The translations under genes were made by a program, and so were the position numbers. Source: Nonomuraea guangzhouensis (lineage in GTDB: Bacteria; Actinomycetota; Actinomycetes; Streptosporangiales; Streptosporangiaceae). Taken from it: 64,000 nt of DNA. The notes beneath the pieces were generated by a model that saw nothing but the letters and a program-made list of their open reading frames with translations, was not told the origin of the DNA and did not search any database. The stretch spans positions 62,001-126,000 of the forward strand of contig NZ_JAHKRM010000030.1 in NCBI RefSeq assembly GCF_019396345.1. The letters are read 5' to 3'. Positions 9,632-17,357 of this stretch are shown in pieces; the first letter of the stretch is position 1; every line of letters begins with the position of its first letter.

Positions 9632-9673
9632 GGCACTACATGTACGGCTACGCTTTAGCGCTATGAGATAGCG
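9632..9673. promoter_or_regulatory. Probable operator region of the large operon
   Basis: The region contains GCACTACATGT (9632-9642 area), the same 11-mer found in the palindrome upstream of the TetR gene. It also contains a perfect inverted repeat CGCTAT-GAG-ATAGCG at 9659-9673. Both lie upstream of the preferred start of the 1179-residue gene. TetR control is inference. Confidence 0.5.
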
Positions 9674-9747
9674 TCAGCATGGGAGGCCGGTTTGTCAAGA
9701 GGGATTTCCGCCCCCTGCTGGGACCGGCGGGCAGGCGGGAGCAGCGC

Positions 9748-9839
9748 GCGAGGCCACGCCCCGCGCGCGGTCGGCAGCTGGAGTCGGCGAGGTCACGCCC
9801 CGCGGGCGGTCGGCGCCTGGGGCCGGCGAGGTCAGGGCC
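9748..9839. repeat. 39-bp direct repeat, two copies plus a partial third
   Basis: GCGAGG(C/T)CACGCCCCGCG begins at 9748 and at 9787, and a partial copy begins at 9826, so the period is 39 bp. It lies in the 280-bp gap between the TetR stop codon and the operator region. No convincing gene is seen in this gap. Confidence 0.7.
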
Positions 9840-9916
9840 CTTGGAGGAGGGCGGCGGTGCTACCCGGCCGCGGAATCGTCGTCGTCGCGGCCGGACGACC
9901 TGGGCGCGCCGCGGCC

Positions 9917-10561
9917 TTACTGGCGGGCGGCAGGAGTGGTGAGGTGGGTGGCGACGATGGCGTCGATGAGATCCTCCACCGGAGGCCAAGGAGCGGTGGG
10001 GCGAGCCGTCCGAAGGCTGAGCACTCCGTGGAGCGCGCCCCACAGGCAGAGCGTGGCCGTCCAGGGGTCGGTGATCCTGGCGATGCCGGCGTCGACGCAC
10101 GCGGAGATCACTCTCTGGACGATCCGGACGGCCGGCAGGCCGGGGCGCTCCTCCTCGCCGATGGCACGGGGTGGCCTGGTGGTGGAGCCGGGTACGTTGA
10201 ACATCACCTGATAGGCGTCGGGATGCTCGCCGGCGAAGCGGCAGTAGGCGTGCGCGATGGCGCGGAGTTGGTCGGCGGGCGCGGCGTGCTCGGCCACGGC
10301 CTCCTCCAAGTGGCGGGCCAGCACCTCGAAGTGCTCCTGGTAGACGGCCAGCAGGAGGCTCATCTTGTCGGGGAAGTGCAGGTAGACGCTGGTCGCGGCG
10401 ATGCCGACCTCGCGCGCGACCGCGCGCAGCGACAGCTTCTCGTGGCTGACCCCCTGCGCCAGGAGCTTGTTGGCGGCGGCGATGAGATCCCGGCGCAGCC
10501 GGTCGCCTTCGCCCCGCCGGTTGGGTGTGTGCCGGGAAGCCCTGTTCGCAGGTGTTGTCAT
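9917..10561 (-). CDS. TetR/AcrR-family transcriptional regulator
   Basis: This is a 214-residue protein. The ATG at 10561 has GGAGAAA upstream and is preferred over a longer in-frame extension that lacks homology-like sequence. Residues about 18-70 form the TetR helix-turn-helix (LIAAANKLLAQGVSHEKLSL, then AVAREVGIAATSVYLHFPDK). The C-terminal ligand domain has the HPDAYQVMFN pattern of the WHG-type TetR C-terminal domain. It lies just upstream of, and on the same strand as, the large operon, and divergent from the ASRT-like gene. A palindrome in its own promoter and a related half-site before the operon suggest autoregulation plus operon control. Confidence 0.9.
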   Translation of the reverse strand: MTTPANRASRHTPNRRGEGDRLRRDLIAAANKLLAQGVSHEKLSLRAVAREVGIAATSVYLHFPDKMSLLLAVYQEHFEVLARHLEEAVAEHAAPADQLRAIAHAYCRFAGEHPDAYQVMFNVPGSTTRPPRAIGEEERPGLPAVRIVQRVISACVDAGIARITDPWTATLCLWGALHGVLSLRTARPTAPWPPVEDLIDAIVATHLTTPAARQ

Positions 10562-10637
10562 CGATGTTTCTCCAACGCGCCCGGTCAATGCGCCGGGATT
10601 TGGGCCCGCAAGCCGCTTGACGAATATGACTCCCCCA

Positions 10638-10672
10638 CTCAAGCTACATGGTAGCACTACATGTTAGCTGAG
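10638..10672. promoter_or_regulatory. 35-bp imperfect palindrome, likely TetR operator
   Basis: The sequence from CTCAAGCTACATG to CATGTTAGCTGAG is symmetric in its CTCA/TGAG ends and ACATG/CATGT blocks. It is centred near 10655, between the divergent TetR and ASRT-like genes. The 11-mer GCACTACATGT within it recurs at about 9632, before the large operon. Confidence 0.6.
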
Positions 10673-10787
10673 CATGTTGTGGCGGCCCGGCGCTGTCCGC
10701 TCGGCAACAGGCATACTGCGGCTTCTGATAGATCCAGGCTTGTCGGGGTAGCGGGATGACTGCCGGAGCAGGAGACGGGAGTCGCAC

Positions 10788-11111
10788 ATGAGCACAATGG
10801 TGGGAAACTGGAAGATGGCGATCGCCGACGGGTGCATGCCCGGCGACCAGCTCTACCTGTTCAACATCAGTCCCGGCAACGCCCACGTCGAGCTCACGTT
10901 CTGCGCGGAGGGCGGCCAGCCGCTGGGCCCGTTCTGCCTGCCCGTCCCCGCACACCGTACGCAGGCTCTGGCCCTGGAGGACCTGGTCGATCCTGACGAC
11001 CTGCCCCCGAGCCAGTCGTACTCCGTCGTGGTGGTCTCGGACATGCCGGTACTCGTCCAGCCTGAGCCGGCACGTCCGGACGTGCCGAAGCATCGGAGAT
11101 CAGCGGCCTGA
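10788..11111 (+). CDS. ASRT (Anabaena sensory rhodopsin transducer) family protein
   Basis: This is a 107-residue soluble protein. The pattern W-x-M/A-IADG near the start, then LFNISPGNAHVELTF, PLGPFCLPVPAHRTQ, the acidic LEDLVDP-x-DLP and a final VSDMPVLVQ stretch match the beta-sandwich fold of ASRT as I know it. In Anabaena the ASRT protein binds a microbial rhodopsin; many homologues occur without one, and a ligand- or sugar-binding role has been suggested for the fold. No rhodopsin gene is in this window. It is divergent from the TetR gene and shares its promoter region, so it may be under the same control. Family assignment is by motif pattern only. Confidence 0.7.
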   Translation: MSTMVGNWKMAIADGCMPGDQLYLFNISPGNAHVELTFCAEGGQPLGPFCLPVPAHRTQALALEDLVDPDDLPPSQSYSVVVVSDMPVLVQPEPARPDVPKHRRSAA

Positions 11112-11153
11112 CAGTTCCTGTTGCGGGTGATCCTGGCGATACGGTTGGGCATC

Positions 11154-12071
11154 ATGAGATCGCTCCACGCCATGATCGCGGCATCGCTCGTCATCGCCCT
11201 CACGGGATGTGCCGGTGAAGCGGACGGATCGGCGGCACCGGAGCGGCCGGCCCAGGCCACCGCCCCGAGCGCCACCCAGACACCCTCCCCGCAGGCGGCG
11301 GCCATGGGAGTGCCCGCGCCTGATGTCCGCATCCCCACCGACCCCGTCAAGCTGGCCGGCGCTCTGAAGGAGACGTCCACCGCGCTGTACGAGGCGATCG
11401 ACGGCTGGACCAAGGACTCGCAGGAGCAGCCGCCGCAGGACGTCGTGCTGCTCTCGCTGCATCAGCAGCGCATCTACCGGGCGATGGCCCGGAACACGAC
11501 GCTGACCCAGGGCGTCGTGCGGCGGTTGCCCAAGGGACTGGCCGCCGAGGCCCGCGACAACACCACGGCCATCGCGAAGCTGCTGTCCCTGGCCCGGCCG
11601 ATCAGCGCGGCGCAGCGCAAGAAGATGCGCCTGGCGGAGCCGGCACCCGCCGAGCGCCTGCGCGGCTACATGGTGCGGGCCGAGAAGCGGTTCGGCGTCG
11701 AGTGGGAGGTCCTCGCGGCGATCATGCTCGTCGAGACGAAGTTCGGCCGGGTCAGGTCGTCGAGCTCCACCGGGGCACAAGGACCCATGCAGTTCATGCC
11801 GGGCACGTGGCGGCAGTACGGCCTCGGCGGGGACGTCCACGACGCGCGCGACGCGGTGCTCGCCGCGGCCAATTACCTCAAGGCGTCGGGAGCGCCGCGA
11901 GACTACCGGCGGGCGGTGTTCGCCTACAACCACGACGCCCGGTACGTGGATGCCGTCCTCGCGCACGCCCGCCAGCTCAAGCGCGACGCGCGCAGCTTCT
12001 ACGCGTTCTACAACTGGCAGGTCTTCGTCCTGTCCGCGCGGGGCGAAGTCCGCCTCACCGGCCCCCGCTGA
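11154..12071 (+). CDS. Lipoprotein lytic murein transglycosylase (SLT domain)
   Basis: This is a 305-residue protein starting at the ATG at 11154. It has a lipoprotein signal (MRSLHAMIAASLVIALTGCA) with the lipid-attachment Cys at residue 19. An Ala/Pro/Thr-rich linker runs to about residue 55. The C-terminal half is a lysozyme-like transglycosylase domain: VLAAIMLVETKFGR has the likely catalytic Glu194, followed by GAQGPMQFMPGTW and the helix-rich AVFAYNHDARYVDAVL. It would cleave the glycan strands of peptidoglycan at the outer face of the membrane. It follows the ASRT-like gene by 42 bp. The TTG 33 nt upstream is a less likely start because it would lengthen the region before the signal peptide. 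Confidence 0.88.
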   Translation: MRSLHAMIAASLVIALTGCAGEADGSAAPERPAQATAPSATQTPSPQAAAMGVPAPDVRIPTDPVKLAGALKETSTALYEAIDGWTKDSQEQPPQDVVLLSLHQQRIYRAMARNTTLTQGVVRRLPKGLAAEARDNTTAIAKLLSLARPISAAQRKKMRLAEPAPAERLRGYMVRAEKRFGVEWEVLAAIMLVETKFGRVRSSSSTGAQGPMQFMPGTWRQYGLGGDVHDARDAVLAAANYLKASGAPRDYRRAVFAYNHDARYVDAVLAHARQLKRDARSFYAFYNWQVFVLSARGEVRLTGPR

Positions 12072-12135
12072 CCTTTTCCAGCAGGCCCAGCTCTATTCGC
12101 CATGAGCCACCGCGAAAGCCGACAAAAATTCCTAT

Positions 12136-12155
12136 GACAGATATGAGTATTTGTC
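12136..12155. promoter_or_regulatory. 20-bp imperfect palindrome upstream of the M48 operon
   Basis: GACAGATATG/AGTATTTGTC matches its reverse complement at the GACA/TGTC ends and ATA/TAT blocks. It lies in the AT-rich 143-bp gap before the 12215 gene. A TATGTAAT stretch at about 12172 is a candidate -10 element. The binding protein is unknown. Confidence 0.4.
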
Positions 12156-12214
12156 TAGGTTCAGCGTGCGTTATGTAATTTCCTCGAATCGGTATGGACG
12201 ATGGAGGAGACAGC

Positions 12215-12664
12215 ATGACGCATGGCGCTTTCGCGACCGAGCTCGGTCGTCGGCTGGTCGAGAAGGTCGCTCCCGATGAATCGGCGATGTTCGAGCAGAC
12301 CTGGAAGGCATTGGAACGGCGGTCGGGCCGGCGAGGCACGCGGCGTTCGGAGCCACTCGGCTTCGGCCTGCCGGAGGCTGGTGCGGTGCTGGTCACAGCG
12401 GTTGTCTCGGGCGTGCTGACCACGGTGATCGAGGACTTGGCCAAGCAGTTCGGCTCACGGTGGGGTCGTGCGCTGGCCCGGCTGCGCGGCCGTCCGAAGG
12501 AGTTGCTGCCCGACCCCCTGCCTCCGCTGCCCGCCTCGCGCCTTGAAGAGATAAGGAGGATCGCCTACAAGCGCGCGCGGAAGCTCGGCTTGTCCGAGGA
12601 CCGGGCGAGCGCGTTGGCCGACGCTCTGGTCAGCGAGCTCGCGATCGGCGGCCCGGATTCGTGA
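12215..12664 (+). CDS. Small unrecognised protein paired with M48 protease
   Basis: This is a 149-residue protein. The ATG at 12215 is chosen because GGAGGAGA sits 4 nt upstream; an earlier in-frame ATG at 12194 lacks one. A weakly hydrophobic stretch near the middle (AGAVLVTAVVSGVLTTVIEDLAKQF) is followed by a basic segment and a C-terminal helical region (LEEIRRIAYKRARKLGLSED). Its stop overlaps the GTG of the next gene (GTGA), so it is translationally coupled to the membrane protease. It is perhaps a partner or substrate; no family is recognised. Confidence 0.75.
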   Translation: MTHGAFATELGRRLVEKVAPDESAMFEQTWKALERRSGRRGTRRSEPLGFGLPEAGAVLVTAVVSGVLTTVIEDLAKQFGSRWGRALARLRGRPKELLPDPLPPLPASRLEEIRRIAYKRARKLGLSEDRASALADALVSELAIGGPDS

Positions 12665-14718
12665 CCTCTCCCGAATCACGGTCACCGAGCCCATTCCTCT
12701 TCGTTTCCGGCACCAGCTCGGCTTTCGTCCTGCTGATCGCCCTGGCGTTCTCGACCACCGCGATCTATACTCCACCGATTTTCCATCTGGTGTCCGTTAC
12801 CGGAACACCTGTCCCCGCGGCCGTAAGGGACGCCTGTTACCGGGCGGCCTACAACGCGACGGACCAGGATCGGTTCGCCGAGGCGTGTGCCGCGTTGAAG
12901 GCCGGCGTACGGCAAGATCTCCGGCCGGGAATCCTGCTCTGCTTCGCGATCCTGATTCTCCTGACCGCCCTGCAGTACTGGCTCGGGCCGGCTTGGCGGA
13001 TCAGGCGGCGGCGGTTGACGGAGCTGGATCGGGAGGCCTGTCGCGAGCAGTACGACGAGGTTCATCGCATGGTGGATGAGCACCTTCCCGGCCGAAAGGT
13101 ACGGTTCCTCGTCGATCTCCTCGACCCGTCCGTGGGTGGCCTGGCGTTCGGCCGTCCAGGTCGCAGGTACGTCGTGCTCAGCCGCGGCACCCTGGACCTG
13201 TTCCGGCATGACCGACTGATGTTCCGAACGGTCGTGCTGCACGAGTTGGCCCACTTACGCAACCGCGATGTGGATATCACCATGCTGACCATCGCGCTGT
13301 GGCGCTCGTACTTTTTCGTGATATTGCTGCCGGAGCTGGTGGGCGCCTACATCAGCCTGGCCGCGGGCATCCCTCCGGTCAAAGACCCCGAGCAGATCCC
13401 GTTCGTGTCCGGGCCGGCGCTGTCGTGGCAGTTGGCCGCGCAGATCACCGGGCTGACCGTCCTGTCCCGGCTCACCCGGTCAACGGTCCTGCAGGCCCGC
13501 GAACTGCAGGCGGACGCGCGGGTCCTGGCATGGCTGCCAGGTGCGGGGCCGCTGCTTCTCCGGTTGTTCGGCGCCACCCGGAACAGCGATCGGCGAGGCC
13601 TCCATCTGCGCCACCGTACGCATCCGCACCGCAAGGTGCGCATGGCGGCGGTCACCGAGCCGGGAATCCTCCTGCGCCAGGGATTCACCTTCTCCTTCGC
13701 CCTGGGCGCCTGCTTCTCCCTGACCATGGACCCGGCGACGTCCCTGACCGGGACTGCGCGCAGCGACAGGTTCTACTGGCCGGCCGAGCTGTTCGTCCTC
13801 GTCCTGGCCGTCGCGCTCGGGATCAGGGCACTGCGGGCGTCCGCGACCCCGGCTGACGGGCCGAGTGCCGCCCTCGGCCTGGCCGCGGGCGTGGCGACGG
13901 GCTGGCTGCTGGCGCCGAGCCGGATGACCGACCATGGCATGGCCCCCTTCCCCGTGGCCGTGCAACTGGCCGGCGTGGTGGTGCTCGCGGCCGCCGGCTG
14001 GTTGCTCGGCCTGTGGGTGAGGTGGGTGGCGGCGCATTGGGAACCGGTCGCGCACCAGGCGTCTCAGCGCGTGCGTATCGCGGGCCTGTCGGTCGGGCTG
14101 GTCGCCCTGGTGGTCCTGCTGTCGGCGAGACCGCTCTACGCGACTCAGCTCTACGTCATCGTCGCGTACGTTCAGCACGATCCCTCGGTATCCGATCCCC
14201 TGGTACAGGTCTTGCTCACGGCGCAGCAGCTTCTGGACCGCCAGATGATCTCCGGGCTCTGGCTGGCGGATGCCCTGGTGCTGCTGATGGCGTTCCCTCT
14301 GCTGTTCGGAGCCGCCGCGAAGAAGGCCGTCAGCTATCGGCAGACTCTGTCTCTGGGGCACCGGCCGGCCGGCAACCTGTTTCTCGCCTTCACCGTCGGG
14401 GTGGGAGCGGCGATCCTCTTCACCGCGTTGTCGAGTGCCGCCAACGAGATCCTGCTGGGACGATCCGCCGGGCTGCTCGATCAGGCCGCCGGTATCGGCG
14501 CCGGGCTGGCCGCCGCTGTCTCCTATCGGGCACGGACCTCACCGGTCGCCAAGGGAGTGTTCGCCGCATTGGTCGGCGGTCTGCTTCTGGTGGCATTACG
14601 AGAGCTGCTGCCGTCGACCGCGACGCCGCCGGGGGCAGCCCTCATGTGGGCTTTGGGACGGCTGGTGGAATCCGCCCTCCTGTCAGCGCTACTCGCCGGC
14701 CTGCTACGACGGCGCTGA
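12661..14718 (+). CDS. M48-family membrane metalloprotease
   Basis: This is a 685-residue integral membrane protein with a GTG start overlapping the previous stop. Membrane segments lie near residues 15-37 and 98-116, before the protease domain. The zinc motif HELAH is at residues 194-198 (VVLHELAHLRNRDVD) and the third ligand is in ELQAD (Glu281 to Asp285), the M48 HExxH...ExxAD arrangement. The last 300 residues contain about eight further hydrophobic helices, much more than in HtpX, closer to the large M48-like proteins of actinomycetes. It probably acts in membrane protein quality control or in activation of a signalling pathway. The substrate is unknown; the 149-residue neighbour is a candidate partner. 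Confidence 0.85.
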   Translation: MTSPESRSPSPFLFVSGTSSAFVLLIALAFSTTAIYTPPIFHLVSVTGTPVPAAVRDACYRAAYNATDQDRFAEACAALKAGVRQDLRPGILLCFAILILLTALQYWLGPAWRIRRRRLTELDREACREQYDEVHRMVDEHLPGRKVRFLVDLLDPSVGGLAFGRPGRRYVVLSRGTLDLFRHDRLMFRTVVLHELAHLRNRDVDITMLTIALWRSYFFVILLPELVGAYISLAAGIPPVKDPEQIPFVSGPALSWQLAAQITGLTVLSRLTRSTVLQARELQADARVLAWLPGAGPLLLRLFGATRNSDRRGLHLRHRTHPHRKVRMAAVTEPGILLRQGFTFSFALGACFSLTMDPATSLTGTARSDRFYWPAELFVLVLAVALGIRALRASATPADGPSAALGLAAGVATGWLLAPSRMTDHGMAPFPVAVQLAGVVVLAAAGWLLGLWVRWVAAHWEPVAHQASQRVRIAGLSVGLVALVVLLSARPLYATQLYVIVAYVQHDPSVSDPLVQVLLTAQQLLDRQMISGLWLADALVLLMAFPLLFGAAAKKAVSYRQTLSLGHRPAGNLFLAFTVGVGAAILFTALSSAANEILLGRSAGLLDQAAGIGAGLAAAVSYRARTSPVAKGVFAALVGGLLLVALRELLPSTATPPGAALMWALGRLVESALLSALLAGLLRRR

Positions 14719-14833
14719 TCAACCACCGCGTCCGCCAGGGTCCGCCGTCGAAGAATGGCGACTCGAACGACTCCCTCCCGCGAGTCGGGTTCTCCAGAGC
14801 GATCGTCGCGCTCTGTGCCTATACGTTGCCGGA

Positions 14834-16759
14834 ATGGAGTTGTTCACCCCGTCGCTCGACTGGGGCTCTGAGGTCTGGGCCTCGCTGGTGTGGATCGCCG
14901 AAGCCTGGGCGATCGCCGCCGTATGCACGTTGGCGGTCCTCGTGCTGATCGGCCTCTGCACGACGTGGGGCAGGCAATTCTGGCGCATCACCGGCGCCCA
15001 CTTCACCGGCCCGGGGAGCGTCAAGGTCTGGCTCTGGCTCGGCGCCATCCTGGTGTCGGTGGTGGCCGGCGTCCGGTTGACCGTGCTGCTCAGTTACCAG
15101 GGCAACGACATGCTGTCCAGCCTCCAGGTCGCGGTTCAGGGCATCGCCGTCAACAACACTCCGGTGAAAGACTCCGGCGTACACGGCTTCTGGATGTCCC
15201 TGTGGGTCTTCTGCGTCCTGGCGGCGATCCACATCGCCCGGCTGCTGCTGGATCTGTTCCTGCTCCAGCGGTTCGTGCTGGCCTGGCGCGTCTGGCTCAC
15301 CGACCGGCTGACCGGAGACTGGCTCGACGGCCGGGCCTACTACCGGTCGCGATTCATCGACGACACCATCGACAACCCGGACCAGCGTATCCAGTCCGAC
15401 ATCGACCTGGTCACCGCCGGATTCGGACCGCTGCCCAACCTGCCGAGCAACGGAGGGACGGCCAGCACGCTGCTGTTCGGCGCGATCTCCGCGGTCACCT
15501 CGATCGTGTCGTTCACGGCGATCCTGTGGAATCTCTCGGGGACGCTCTCCCTCTTCGGGAGCGAGATCCCCAGGGCGATGTTCTGGATCGGGCTGGTCTA
15601 CGTCCTCATCGCCTCCGTCATCGCCTTCTGGATCGGCAAGCCGATCATCTGGCTGGCCTTCCGGAACGAGATGTTCAACGCGGCGTTCCGCTACGCCCTG
15701 GTGCGCCTGCGCGACGCGGCGGAGGCGGTCGCGTTCTACCGCGGCGAGCTCGCCGAGCGCTCAGGGCTGCGGCGCCTGTTCGTCCCCGTCGTCGCCAACT
15801 ACAAGCGGTATCTGAACAGGACCATCGGCTTCAACGCCTGGAACTACTCGATCAGCCAGAGCATCGTGCCCCTGCCCTACATCCTGCAGGCGCCGCGGCT
15901 GTTCGCCGCCGAGATCCGCCTCGGCGATCTCACCCAGTCGGCCTCGGCGTTCAACGAGATCCAGAACGGCCTCTCGTTCTTCCGGAACGCCTACGACGCC
16001 TTCGCCGGGTACCGGGCGGCGATCATCCGGCTGCACGGTCTGGTCGTCGCCAACGAAGAGGCCAGGGCGCTGCCGGAGGTGACGACGCTGCCCAGCGACG
16101 ACGGGCTGGTCCGGCTCGAGGCCGTCGAGGTCCGCACCCCCGACGGACGGCAGTTGATCAATCCGCTCGACATGCGGCTCGAAGCGGGTGACACGTTGGT
16201 CGTCACCGGACCATCCGGCGTCGGCAAGACCACGCTGTTGCGCAGTCTCGCCGAGTTGTGGCCGTTCACCACCGGCACGCTGACGCGACCGTGCGGACCC
16301 AACGAGACGATGTTCCTGTCGCAGCTGCCCTACGTGCCGCTGGGTGACCTGCGCGCTGTCGTCACCTATCCCGGCAAAGAAGGCAGCGTCCATGACGAGA
16401 CCCTGCGCGACACCCTGCGCAAGGTCGCGCTGTCGCACCTCGTGGACCGGCTCGACGAGGTGCAGGACTGGGCCAAGGTGCTTTCCCCGGGCGAACAGCA
16501 GCGGATCGCGTTCGCCCGGATTCTGTTGACGAAGCCGAAGGTGGTGTTCATGGACGAGTCGACCTCGGCGTTGGACGAGGCCCTGGAGTTCATGCTCTAT
16601 CAACTGGTGCGGTCAGAGCTGCCCGACACCATCGTCGTCAGCGTCAGCCACCGCTCGACGGTCGAGCAGCACCACACCCACGAACTCGAACTGCTCGGCG
16701 AAGGCGAATGGCGCTTCGGTCCGCTGGGAGATGGCACGAGAACGGGCGGGACTCCATGA
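14834..16759 (+). CDS. BacA/SbmA-like ABC transporter (fused permease-ATPase)
   Basis: This is a 641-residue protein that starts at the ATG at 14834, 115 bp after the M48 gene. The first half has six hydrophobic segments and the motif TGDWLDGRAYYR...DNPDQRIQSDI, characteristic of the SbmA/BacA-like family (YddA type) that moves peptides, bleomycin-like drugs or cobalamin. The second half is an ABC ATPase: Walker A GPSGVGKTT near residue 459, signature LSPGEQQR near 549 and Walker B VVFMDES. It therefore carries its own ATPase, unlike E. coli SbmA. The stop codon lies within the terminator hairpin. Confidence 0.88.
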   Translation: MELFTPSLDWGSEVWASLVWIAEAWAIAAVCTLAVLVLIGLCTTWGRQFWRITGAHFTGPGSVKVWLWLGAILVSVVAGVRLTVLLSYQGNDMLSSLQVAVQGIAVNNTPVKDSGVHGFWMSLWVFCVLAAIHIARLLLDLFLLQRFVLAWRVWLTDRLTGDWLDGRAYYRSRFIDDTIDNPDQRIQSDIDLVTAGFGPLPNLPSNGGTASTLLFGAISAVTSIVSFTAILWNLSGTLSLFGSEIPRAMFWIGLVYVLIASVIAFWIGKPIIWLAFRNEMFNAAFRYALVRLRDAAEAVAFYRGELAERSGLRRLFVPVVANYKRYLNRTIGFNAWNYSISQSIVPLPYILQAPRLFAAEIRLGDLTQSASAFNEIQNGLSFFRNAYDAFAGYRAAIIRLHGLVVANEEARALPEVTTLPSDDGLVRLEAVEVRTPDGRQLINPLDMRLEAGDTLVVTGPSGVGKTTLLRSLAELWPFTTGTLTRPCGPNETMFLSQLPYVPLGDLRAVVTYPGKEGSVHDETLRDTLRKVALSHLVDRLDEVQDWAKVLSPGEQQRIAFARILLTKPKVVFMDESTSALDEALEFMLYQLVRSELPDTIVVSVSHRSTVEQHHTHELELLGEGEWRFGPLGDGTRTGGTP

Positions 16760-16777
16760 GGCTGGAGTCCCGCCCGT
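16742..16777. terminator. Bidirectional terminator, perfect 15-bp stem
   Basis: ACGGGCGGGACTCCA (16742-16756) pairs perfectly with TGGAGTCCCGCCCGT (16763-16777) across a 6-nt loop that contains the stop codon of the ABC transporter. The left arm encodes its last codons. There is no T-tract, as is common for actinobacterial terminators. It also lies about 20 bp beyond the stop of the convergent gene. Confidence 0.85.
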
Positions 16778-16797
16778 GCGTACGATGTTCGCCGGAT

Positions 16798-17355
16798 TTA
16801 TCGTACGGCCGCGAACGCCACAGCAGTGGTGGAGGCGATGGCCGTCGTCAGGACCACCATCAACAGCACCGTGCCCAGCGGGTTCTTCCGCGGCCGCGGC
16901 GGCACGACGCGCTTGGCGCGGACGTAGGTCGCCGTGGGCTTGGGGGTCGGCTTGATCGTCGGTTCGGGTTTCGGTTTCGGAGTCGGCTTGGCGCGGACGG
17001 GCGCGGGTACGACGGCGGGCACCCGCACGCGGTTGGGGGTCGGACGAGAGGTCGGTTTCGGAGTCGGCTTGGGTTGCGCGGGGCGAGGAGTGATCACGAC
17101 TCGGACCCTGGGTGTCGCCTTCGGAGTGACGACGGGCTGTGGGTTCGGGACGGCTTCCGGCGGCGGTGGGTTCGCGGCCGGCGACCCGCATCGCCCGATG
17201 TGCACACTCACCAGCGGCACGTCCACACAGACGCTCACGTCGGCGCTGACGCTCACGGTCGAGTCGCCGGGCTCCGGGTCGGCCGCGGCGGGAGCGCCCG
17301 CGGACAGCGCCAACAGCGTGCCCGCCAGGAGCAGCGGCATGCGCCAGGCGCCCAC
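16798..17355 (-). CDS. Secreted, Pro/Lys-rich, C-terminally anchored protein
   Basis: This is a 185-residue protein. The N-terminal signal peptide ends at about APAAADP. A short domain with Cys-x(n)-Cys follows (VCVDVPLVSVHIGRC). A long low-complexity region of PTPKP/PEPTIKP units spans about residues 60-150, then a C-terminal hydrophobic helix (LGTVLLMVVLTTAIASTTAVAF). It is probably a cell-wall-spanning protein held in the membrane, with the Cys pair as a small disulfide domain. The GTG at 17355 is 2 nt after the stop of the DUF4239 gene; the ATG at 17340 is the alternative start. The two genes form an operon. Confidence 0.8.
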   Translation of the reverse strand: MGAWRMPLLLAGTLLALSAGAPAAADPEPGDSTVSVSADVSVCVDVPLVSVHIGRCGSPAANPPPPEAVPNPQPVVTPKATPRVRVVITPRPAQPKPTPKPTSRPTPNRVRVPAVVPAPVRAKPTPKPKPEPTIKPTPKPTATYVRAKRVVPPRPRKNPLGTVLLMVVLTTAIASTTAVAFAAVR

Positions 17356-17357
17356 GG

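Noticed and set aside
12900..14950. Overlapping frames (185, 293 and 311 codons) across the M48 gene
   Set aside because: They contain no coherent domain and conflict with the HExxH protease frame.
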